Source: ZC4RG30 sp041168985 (GTDB lineage Bacteria > Pseudomonadota > Gammaproteobacteria > Steroidobacterales > Steroidobacteraceae). Taken from it: 15,813 bases of DNA. A program made the position numbers and the translations under genes. The DNA lies in assembly GCA_041168985.1 (NCBI GenBank), contig JBEEKA010000177.1:1-15813 (forward strand), given 5' to 3'. Under the pieces are notes generated by a model. It did no database searches. It saw only the letters and a list, made by a program, of their open reading frames with translations, and was not told the DNA's origin. Positions 7,852 through 14,212 of the stretch are shown here, one piece after another (position 1 is the first letter of the stretch; each line of letters opens with the position of its first letter).

Positions 7852-9399
7852 GTGTGTCGCATGGAATCCGCAAGTGGTGAAATAGCAACATCAGCCCGCC
7901 CTCCCCTGACCCGCGTCGTCATCGCCGGCGGTGGCTCAGCCGGCTGGATGACGGCGGCCGCCCTGTCCAACGCGCTGCCTCAGACCTGCCGGATCGTGCT
8001 GATCGAATCGGAGGAAATCGGCATCGTGGGGGTTGGGGAAGCCACCATTCCGCCCATTCGACGCTTCAACCAGGCCCTGGGGCTGGACGAGTTCGAATTC
8101 CTGCGGCGCACGCGGGGCACCTACAAGCTGGGCATCCAGTTCGCTGACTGGGCAGCCATTGGCCGCCGCTATTTCCATCCCTTCGGCACCTATGGACGCC
8201 CCTTCGACATGCCCCAGGTGCTCCACCTCTGGCAGAAGGCCCAGGCGCAGGGCGCGGCAACCGATGGCATCGACGAGTACTGCATGGCCTGGGCCGCTGC
8301 CGACCAGGCGCGATTCGCGCCGCCGCGCTCGGACCCGCGAGACGTCCTGTCCAGTTACGACTACGCCTATCACTTCGATGCGTCGTTGTATGCCGCGTAC
8401 CTGCGGCAGTACGCCGAACAGCGTGGAGTGGTGCGCCTGGAGGGGCGCATCGTCTCGCACCGACTGGATGGCGAGTCGGGGTTCGTGCAATCCCTGCAAC
8501 TTCAAGATGGCCGCGAAGTGGCCGGCGACCTGTTCATCGACTGCAGCGGCTTTCGCGGCCTGTTGATCGAAGATGCACTTCACACCGGTTACGACGACTG
8601 GTCGCACTGGCTGCCCTGCGATCGCGCGGTCGCCGTGCCTTGCGAAAGCGCGGGCGAACTTCTGCCTTATACGCGCTCCACGGCACGGTCCGCGGGATGG
8701 CAGTGGCGCATTCCCTTGCAGCACCGTATCGGAAACGGACATGTGTTCAGTTCCCGCTTCATGGCCGAAGACGCGGCCACCCGGATCCTGCTCGAGAATC
8801 TGGACGGGCCTGCGCTCGCGTCGCCGCGAACGCTGCGCTTCGTCACGGGTCGCCGTCGTCTGGGCTGGAACCGCAACGTGGTCGCCATAGGCCTCTCCAG
8901 CGGATTTCTCGAACCGCTCGAGTCGACCAGCATCCACCTGATCCAGGGCAGCATCCAGCGCCTGCTCGCGCTGTTTCCAGACAGCGGCTTCGATCCGGCC
9001 CTGCGCGATCGCTACAACCAGGCAGGCAACGCGGAGCTGGAACGGATCCGCGATTTCCTCATCCTGCACTACCGCTTGAACCAGCGCAGCGAGGAACTCT
9101 GGCGCTATTGCGCGCAGATGGCGATACCCGATTCACTGCAGGAAAGCATCGAGCATTTCCGCGATCGGGGCCGCGTGCTGCAACGGGAGTTCGACCTTTT
9201 CGTCCCCGCCTCCTGGCTGGCCGTGCACGTGGGTCAATTCAACCTGCCACGGTCCTGCGATGCACCTGCGGTTCCGATTGCAGCAGCCGGCACGCAGTGG
9301 CTGCAACGAATGGCCGCCACCCTGCAGGAATCGGCTGCCCGGTTGCCGACGCATGCGGATTACATCGCGCAGCACTGCCGCGCCACGCTGCAAACCTAG
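7852..9399 (+). CDS. flavin-dependent tryptophan halogenase family protein (halogenase B)
   Basis: A 515-residue Trp_halogenase-family protein, paralogous over its full length to halogenase A. Landmarks: FAD loop GGGSAGW (26-32), VGVGEATIPP, the catalytic-type Lys in TYKLGIQF (K92), the WxWxIP motif (WQWRIP, 283-288), and GFLEPLEST with Glu357. As in A, Ser follows EST where classical enzymes have Gly. Both paralogues also share DDWSHWL and an R-x-GNG-x-V-x-SSRF segment. Cytoplasmic by absence of a signal peptide. Start choice: GTG at 7852 has AAGGGA seven bases ahead, whereas the in-frame ATG at 7861 has no well-spaced ribosome site; either is possible, and three residues are at stake. It is divergent from the TonB receptor and shares the control region. 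Its stop interlocks with that of the convergent esterase. The substrate is unknown; lacking a co-located flavin reductase, it would depend on one encoded elsewhere. Confidence 0.94.
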   Translation: MCRMESASGEIATSARPPLTRVVIAGGGSAGWMTAAALSNALPQTCRIVLIESEEIGIVGVGEATIPPIRRFNQALGLDEFEFLRRTRGTYKLGIQFADWAAIGRRYFHPFGTYGRPFDMPQVLHLWQKAQAQGAATDGIDEYCMAWAAADQARFAPPRSDPRDVLSSYDYAYHFDASLYAAYLRQYAEQRGVVRLEGRIVSHRLDGESGFVQSLQLQDGREVAGDLFIDCSGFRGLLIEDALHTGYDDWSHWLPCDRAVAVPCESAGELLPYTRSTARSAGWQWRIPLQHRIGNGHVFSSRFMAEDAATRILLENLDGPALASPRTLRFVTGRRRLGWNRNVVAIGLSSGFLEPLESTSIHLIQGSIQRLLALFPDSGFDPALRDRYNQAGNAELERIRDFLILHYRLNQRSEELWRYCAQMAIPDSLQESIEHFRDRGRVLQREFDLFVPASWLAVHVGQFNLPRSCDAPAVPIAAAGTQWLQRMAATLQESAARLPTHADYIAQHCRATLQT

Positions 9400-11090
9400 A
9401 TCCTTGCCGCCGCCTGTTCCTCCCGGTCCGGGTACTCCAGCACCTCGTTCCGGCGATCGAACATCATCGTCGGCACCGAGTTCCCGCCGACCGCCCGCCA
9501 CGTCGGCAAGCCGGGATGTGACGGATTGCCGGTGCGCGCGAACTGGATCCAGGCCCGGCTCATAGCGCTCGCCAGACGTCGAGCGTCGGGGCCATCGCCG
9601 GTCATGCTGGCGCAGCGTGCGGTGTTGTCGAATACGAATGGCAGTTCGGCGCAATGGAAGGCCCGCGGGCGCCCGTTCAGGATGGGCGTCGTCCACGTGA
9701 ACCAGTACAAATAGGTCGGCGCGCCGGTGGCCGCATGCTGCCGGGCCTGTTCGACCGCCGTGCCGCGCACCGAAGCGGCCGCGATCCTCGACCACAGGTC
9801 GCAGGGTTTCGCGTCCGGCGTGCGGCGGCGGAACGCATCGATCACCGTACCGGCCCTGTCGCCATGCCGTTTCCGGACCCGCTGCAGCAGTTCGCCTTCG
9901 CTCATCGATTCGAAGTCCGGGCGGTTGATGCCGGATTCGAACTCATTGAGTGTCGAACCGACGATCAGGGGTATGCCGGCCCGCAGGTTCGCCGAGGACC
10001 GCGCGAAGGGATGGTCGGGCAGGATATGGCCATCGATCACGGGCGCGAAGCCGATCAGTTCGACGATATGGCGGAAGTCCGGCGGACCCGAACTGCCCAG
10101 CGCGGGTCGTCGGGCCAATGCCGCCTTGGCGGCGGACGTGATGGCTGCGAAGGGCAGATCCTGGATCCGGCTGATGCTGTCCGCACCGAGCCCCAGCTCC
10201 TTCACGATGTCGCCGGCCAGCGCACGCGCCGTCTCGCGGGGCATGCCTTCGAAGAGCGAGCCGCTCTGCACGATGGCGCGATGAAACAGGCCCTTGGCTT
10301 CGGGCATGCTCATGAGCGTGCACACCTTGCCGCCGCCGCCGCTCTGGCCGAACACGGTGACCTGGCCCGGATCGCCCCCGAAAGCAGCGATGTTGTCGCG
10401 CACCCAGCGCAAGGCCGCCACCAGGTCCAGCATGCCGACATTGCCCGAGCTTTCGTAACCCGGACCAAAGGCCGACAGGTCGAGGAATCCGAAGGCGTTC
10501 AGGCGATGGTTGACCGAGACGCAGACCACTTCGCCGCCGCGGGCCAGACGCTCCATGTCGTAGGACGGCAGCTCATGGGCCGAACCTGCCGAATAGCCAC
10601 CGCCATGCAGCCAGACCATGACGGGCCTGGGTTTGCCCGCTGGCGCGCTGCGCGTCCAGACATTCAGGCGCAGGCAGTCCTCGCCCTGCACACCATCGTT
10701 CCAGGCAAACATGAAGGCTTCTTCGTCGTTGGCCCATCCGGCACGCGCGCCCTGAGGCGAAACAGGACCGTACTGGCGGCAGCTGCGGATGCCGTTCCAG
10801 GGCTCCGGCGGCTTCGGCGGCATGAAACGATTCCGGCCTCCCGTATCCGCACCATAGGGAATGCCCTTGAAGACCTGGACGCCCTCGCTGGCGTAGCCGG
10901 CCACCTTGCCGTGCAGGGTCTGGACGACCTGCGTGTCGTCCAGCGCTTCGACGGGATCGCGGCCGGTGGTCGACGCGGTTCCTCCTTTCCCCGCTCCGGC
11001 GGCGCCGGCGGTCGCCGAGGCGACGACACCCACCGCGCCGGCTCCCAGCTTCAGCGCATCGCGCCGGCCGATCTTCGTTCCTGCAGTCAT
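9396..11090 (-). CDS. Tat-exported type-B carboxylesterase
   Basis: A 564-residue carboxylesterase/lipase of the alpha/beta-hydrolase type-B family, which cleaves carboxylic esters. The N-terminus has twin arginines and a hydrophobic stretch (GRRDALKLGAGAVGVVASA, residues 8-26), consistent with Tat export to the periplasm. The oxyanion motif is HGGG (162-165). The nucleophile is S250 in FGQSGGGG, the acidic partner is probably E383 in GSTLNEFES, and the histidine is H479 in FHCAELPFVF, so the triad looks complete. GGDPGQVTVFGQSGG is the family signature block. It starts 12 bases after the HAD gene stop, with a GGGGGA ribosome site, so the two form an operon. Its stop overlaps the halogenase B stop in CTAG. 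In a glycan locus it may remove acyl groups from decorated sugars, but the fold does not fix the substrate. Confidence 0.95.
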   Translation of the reverse strand: MTAGTKIGRRDALKLGAGAVGVVASATAGAAGAGKGGTASTTGRDPVEALDDTQVVQTLHGKVAGYASEGVQVFKGIPYGADTGGRNRFMPPKPPEPWNGIRSCRQYGPVSPQGARAGWANDEEAFMFAWNDGVQGEDCLRLNVWTRSAPAGKPRPVMVWLHGGGYSAGSAHELPSYDMERLARGGEVVCVSVNHRLNAFGFLDLSAFGPGYESSGNVGMLDLVAALRWVRDNIAAFGGDPGQVTVFGQSGGGGKVCTLMSMPEAKGLFHRAIVQSGSLFEGMPRETARALAGDIVKELGLGADSISRIQDLPFAAITSAAKAALARRPALGSSGPPDFRHIVELIGFAPVIDGHILPDHPFARSSANLRAGIPLIVGSTLNEFESGINRPDFESMSEGELLQRVRKRHGDRAGTVIDAFRRRTPDAKPCDLWSRIAAASVRGTAVEQARQHAATGAPTYLYWFTWTTPILNGRPRAFHCAELPFVFDNTARCASMTGDGPDARRLASAMSRAWIQFARTGNPSHPGLPTWRAVGGNSVPTMMFDRRNEVLEYPDREEQAAARI

Positions 11091-11102
11091 GCGTCCCCCG
11101 AA

Positions 11103-11705
11103 TCAGCGGTAATTCATCAACGAGAAATGTCCTTCATGCGCCGGGATGCGCCCGCCCACGATGGCCACCTTCGCGCCCGCCGCCTTGGCTGCGGCCACGC
11201 CCGCGGGCGAATCCTCGAAGACGAGGCATTCGGTTATGGGCACACCCAGGCGGTCCGCGGCCAGAAGGAAACCTTCCGGGTCGGGCTTGCCCCGCCGCAC
11301 ATCGTCCGCGGTGATCATAAGCGACGGAATCGGCAGGTTCGCGGCGCGCATCCGGACTGTAGCCAGCGCACGCGAAGCGGAAGTGACCACGGTCCAATCC
11401 CGCGCGTCGAGCCGGGCGATGAAATCACCGACGCCGTCCAGCGCGACCACGCCCTGCACGTCGTCCAGCTCGGACTGATGGACCCACTCCGCTTCGCGGG
11501 CGACGTCGACCGTGGGGCCTGCGAACCGGCGCACGGTGTCTTGCGAACGCACGCCCACCATGGCCGCAAGCAGGACGTCGACGTCGATGCCGTGCTTCAG
11601 TGCCCAGGTCGTCCAGACGCGCTCCACCACGATGGAGGAATCCAGAAGGGTGCCGTCCATGTCGAACAGAAAGGCGGCGAAACGGTGGTTGCGGAACTCA
11701 GGCAT
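11103..11705 (-). CDS. HAD-superfamily sugar phosphatase / phosphoglucomutase-like hydrolase
   Basis: A 200-residue HAD hydrolase with a small alpha-helical cap of the beta-phosphoglucomutase type. Motif I is FDMDGTLLDS (D15 nucleophile, D17 acid/base). Motif II is VTSAS (T108/S109), motif III is the Lys in RRGKPDPEGF (K140), and motif IV is FEDSPAG (E164, D165). All catalytic positions are present. The family acts on phosphorylated sugars, such as 2-deoxyglucose-6-phosphate, sugar-5/6-phosphates or beta-glucose-1-phosphate; the exact substrate cannot be read here. Cytoplasmic. The ATG at 11705 lacks a clear ribosome site (only ACGGG nearby), suggesting weak translation or a short leader. It is first in a leftward pair with the esterase and is divergent from the gluconate permease. 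Confidence 0.93.
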   Translation of the reverse strand: MPEFRNHRFAAFLFDMDGTLLDSSIVVERVWTTWALKHGIDVDVLLAAMVGVRSQDTVRRFAGPTVDVAREAEWVHQSELDDVQGVVALDGVGDFIARLDARDWTVVTSASRALATVRMRAANLPIPSLMITADDVRRGKPDPEGFLLAADRLGVPITECLVFEDSPAGVAAAKAAGAKVAIVGGRIPAHEGHFSLMNYR

Positions 11706-11781
11706 CCCGTTGACGCTCGTGTGCGGAAGGGAACGGTAGACTCCTACCTTTGGCCGGTTCCATCAAGTCGCGAGGGGCCCC
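11706..11781. promoter_or_regulatory. divergent promoter region between HAD gene and GntP permease
   Basis: A 76-base gap that must carry promoters for both directions. On the plus strand TTGACG (11710-11715) is a possible -35; the best -10-like string is TAGACT within GGTAGACTCCTACC, but its spacing of about 21 bases is too long, so the pairing is doubtful. GGTAG (11735-11739) and CTACC (11744-11748) make a 5-bp inverted repeat that could be an operator half-site pair. The permease ribosome site is GAGG followed by GGCCCC before the ATG at 11782. Confidence 0.4.
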
Positions 11782-13158
11782 ATGCAGAATCCCGAAAATC
11801 TGTACCTGCTGCTGTCCGTAGGCGCGTCGATCGTCCTGCTCGTCATGCTGGTTTCGGTACTGCGCCTGCACGCCTTCCTGGCGCTGCTCGTTTCCGCGCT
11901 GTGCCTCGGCGGCCTCGCCGGCATGCCCGCGGCGACCTTGCTGGGCGCCGTACAGAAAGGCGCCGGCGATGTACTGGGTTTCGTGGGGCCGGTGCTGGCC
12001 TTGGGCGCCATGCTCGGGCAGTTGCTGGTCGTTTCAGGGGGCGCCGACCGACTGGCCGCGGGTCTTGTGGGGCGGTTCGGTCCCGGCCGGGTGCGCTGGG
12101 CCATGCTGGTTGTCGCGTTTCTCGCCGGCGTCCCCCTGTTTTTCGAAACCGGTTTCGCACTGCTGGTGCCGCTCGTGTTCGTCGTGGCATCCCGCGCGGG
12201 CGTCGCACCGCTCGGGCCGGGTATCGCCCTGCTCGCGGGACTCTCGGTGCTTCACGGCCTGCTGCCGCCGCATCCGGGTCCGACGCTGGCCGTGCAGGCC
12301 TATGGCGCCGACATGGGCAAGACGCTGGTCTATGGACTGCTCGTGGCCACACCCACGGCCATCGTGGCCGGCCCCCTGTTCGGTGGCTGGATCGCAGGCC
12401 TGATACCCACTACTGCAGCGTCGGACGGGACTGCGACCGGGCTCGCGGCGGGCCACGGACCCTCGTCCCACGGCGCGTCGGAAAGGGGCGACCGGGCGCC
12501 ACCGGTGGCGGCCTCGCTGGCCGCCATCATCCTCCCCGTCGCGCTGATCCTGTTCGGTTCGGCGGTGACACTGAGCGGGGCCATCGGCCCGCTCAAGGAA
12601 CTGGCAGGGTGGCTGGGACATCCCATCGTCGCGCTGCTGTTCACGGTGCTGACGGCGACCTATTTCCTCGGTGCAAGGTCGGGGCTGTCCCGGCAACAGG
12701 TCACGGGCGCATTGGATGAAAGCCTGCGTCCGATCGCCACCCTGCTGCTCATCATCGGTGCCGGCGGCGCTTTCAAGCAGGTCCTCATCTCGACCGGCGT
12801 CGGCAACGTGATCGGCCAGCTGGCCATCGAATATCGTGCGTCGCCGCTGCTGCTGGCATGGCTGGTGGCGGGTGCCGTGCGCATCGCGACCGGCTCGGCG
12901 ACGGTGGCCGTGATCACGGCATCGGGCCTCATGGTGCCTCTGCTGCCCCTGTTCCCCGGCGTGAATCGCGAACTGCTGGTGCTGGCGACGGGCGCCGGCT
13001 CCCTGATGCTCTCGCACGTGAACGACGCGGGCTTCTGGATGGTCAAGGAATACTTCCGGCTCAGCATCGCCCAGACCCTCAAGACCTGGACGGTCCTGGA
13101 GACGATGGTCTCCGTGATTGCGCTGCCGCTGATCATCGTGCTCTCCTTGTTCGTCTGA
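11782..13158 (+). CDS. GntP-family gluconate/sugar-acid permease
   Basis: A 458-residue inner-membrane transporter of the GntP family, which moves gluconate and related sugar acids with protons. It has about twelve hydrophobic segments across its length. Family hallmarks are GVPLFFETGF (116-125), HGLLPPHPGP (158-167), the ATGSATVAVITASG block, and LSHVNDAGFWMVKEYF (410-425). A hydrophilic, His- and Gly-rich linker (about 210-243) separates the two halves. A good ribosome site (GAGG) precedes the ATG. The SMP-30 lactonase gene follows after 19 bases, so the pair is likely one operon: the lactonase makes an aldonate outside the inner membrane and this protein brings it in. The paralogue (GntT, GntU, IdnT or other) cannot be assigned. 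Confidence 0.96.
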   Translation: MQNPENLYLLLSVGASIVLLVMLVSVLRLHAFLALLVSALCLGGLAGMPAATLLGAVQKGAGDVLGFVGPVLALGAMLGQLLVVSGGADRLAAGLVGRFGPGRVRWAMLVVAFLAGVPLFFETGFALLVPLVFVVASRAGVAPLGPGIALLAGLSVLHGLLPPHPGPTLAVQAYGADMGKTLVYGLLVATPTAIVAGPLFGGWIAGLIPTTAASDGTATGLAAGHGPSSHGASERGDRAPPVAASLAAIILPVALILFGSAVTLSGAIGPLKELAGWLGHPIVALLFTVLTATYFLGARSGLSRQQVTGALDESLRPIATLLLIIGAGGAFKQVLISTGVGNVIGQLAIEYRASPLLLAWLVAGAVRIATGSATVAVITASGLMVPLLPLFPGVNRELLVLATGAGSLMLSHVNDAGFWMVKEYFRLSIAQTLKTWTVLETMVSVIALPLIIVLSLFV

Positions 13159-13177
13159 TCTTTTCGCGGAGCCCACC

Positions 13178-14179
13178 ATGGACCGTCGTGCCTTCCTGAC
13201 TGCTTCGATGGCCGGTGCCACGCTGTCTGCCACCGCCGCCACGCGCGACTGGAGCGTCGCGCCCCACTATCCCGACCCGGACATCGTGGCGCTGGATCCG
13301 CGCTTCACGTTCGGTGTAGGGACCGGCGGCATCGAACGCATCTCCACGGGTCATCGCTGGTGCGAAGGGCCGGTCTATTTCCGCGACCTGCGCTGTCTGA
13401 TCTGGAGTGATGTCCCGAACGACCGGCTCCTGCGCTGGAGCGAAGACGACGGCCGGGTCAGCGTCTTCCGCCAGCCGTCGAATTACGCCAATGGCAACAC
13501 GCGTGACAATGTCGGGCGGCTCGTCACCTGCGAGCACGACACGCGGCGCGTTACCCGCACCGAGCACGACGGCACGATCACCGTCATCGCCGATCGCTTC
13601 GCGGGCAAGCCCCTGAACGCGCCCAACGACGTCGTGGTTGCCGCGGATGGCGCCATCTGGTTCACCGACCCCGGCTTCGGGATCCTCGGCAACTATGAGT
13701 CCAGCGCGAAACGCCCTCTGGAACTGCCGACGAATGTGTATCGCGTCGATCCTTCCAATGGCCGGATCGCCGTGGTCGCAGACGACTTCGATCGCCCCAA
13801 TGGACTGACGTTTTCGCCGGACCAGAAGAAACTCTATGTCGCTGACAGCGGCAAGCCCGCACATATCCGCGTGTTCGATGTCGGCGCTGGCGGCAGGCTT
13901 TCGGGCGGCAAGGTCTTCGCCGAAGGCAAGCCGGGCCTCGCCGACGGCCTGCGCACCGACATGAGCGGCAATGTGTGGAGCAGTTATGGCTGGGGTGATC
14001 GCGCCGAAGACGGCGTACGCTGCCATGCCCCCGACGGCACGCTGATCGGCAAGATCCTGTTGCCGGAAACGGCTGCGAACCTGTGCTTCGGCGGTCCGAA
14101 GAAGAACCGCCTATTCATCTGCGCCAGCACGTCGGTCTATGCCGTGTATCTCAACAACACCGGGGCGCAGACCCCCTGA
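13178..14179 (+). CDS. Tat-exported SMP-30/gluconolactonase-family protein
   Basis: A 333-residue six-bladed propeller of the SMP-30/gluconolactonase/LRE family, which hydrolyses sugar lactones to aldonic acids with a divalent metal. DRRAFLTASMAGATLSA at the N-terminus is a clear twin-arginine signal, so it acts in the periplasm. The expected metal ligands, by comparison with human SMP30 (Glu18, Asn154, Asp204), are E63 in WCEGPVYF, N208 in DRPNGLTFS and D256 in LADGLRTD. The substrate-side N150/D151 lies in APNDVVVAADG. All are present, so it is probably active. The start has GGAG with ideal spacing, 19 bases after the GntP permease. Its substrate could be glucono-, xylono- or a related lactone. 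Confidence 0.95.
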   Translation: MDRRAFLTASMAGATLSATAATRDWSVAPHYPDPDIVALDPRFTFGVGTGGIERISTGHRWCEGPVYFRDLRCLIWSDVPNDRLLRWSEDDGRVSVFRQPSNYANGNTRDNVGRLVTCEHDTRRVTRTEHDGTITVIADRFAGKPLNAPNDVVVAADGAIWFTDPGFGILGNYESSAKRPLELPTNVYRVDPSNGRIAVVADDFDRPNGLTFSPDQKKLYVADSGKPAHIRVFDVGAGGRLSGGKVFAEGKPGLADGLRTDMSGNVWSSYGWGDRAEDGVRCHAPDGTLIGKILLPETAANLCFGGPKKNRLFICASTSVYAVYLNNTGAQTP

Positions 14180-14212
14180 GTCGTTCGGGGGCCCGGCCCC
14201 TGCTTCGCGCCC

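Noticed and set aside
4360..9399. An open plus-strand frame of 1679 codons running antisense to the whole TonB receptor and into halogenase B.
   Set aside because: Codons are in exact register with the receptor codons. Antisense stops would need sense TTA, CTA or TCA, which are rare in GC-rich genes, so the frame stays open by codon bias. Only the part from 7852 on is a real gene.
9654..12719. A 1021-codon plus-strand open frame across the esterase, HAD gene and permease.
   Set aside because: It runs antisense to two real genes and out of frame through the GntP permease; its translation is arginine-rich with no recognisable domain.
14180..14212. A GGGG/CCCC inverted repeat between the SMP-30 and GH31 genes as a terminator.
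   Set aside because: Only a 4-bp stem and no T-run on either strand, so not supported as an intrinsic terminator.
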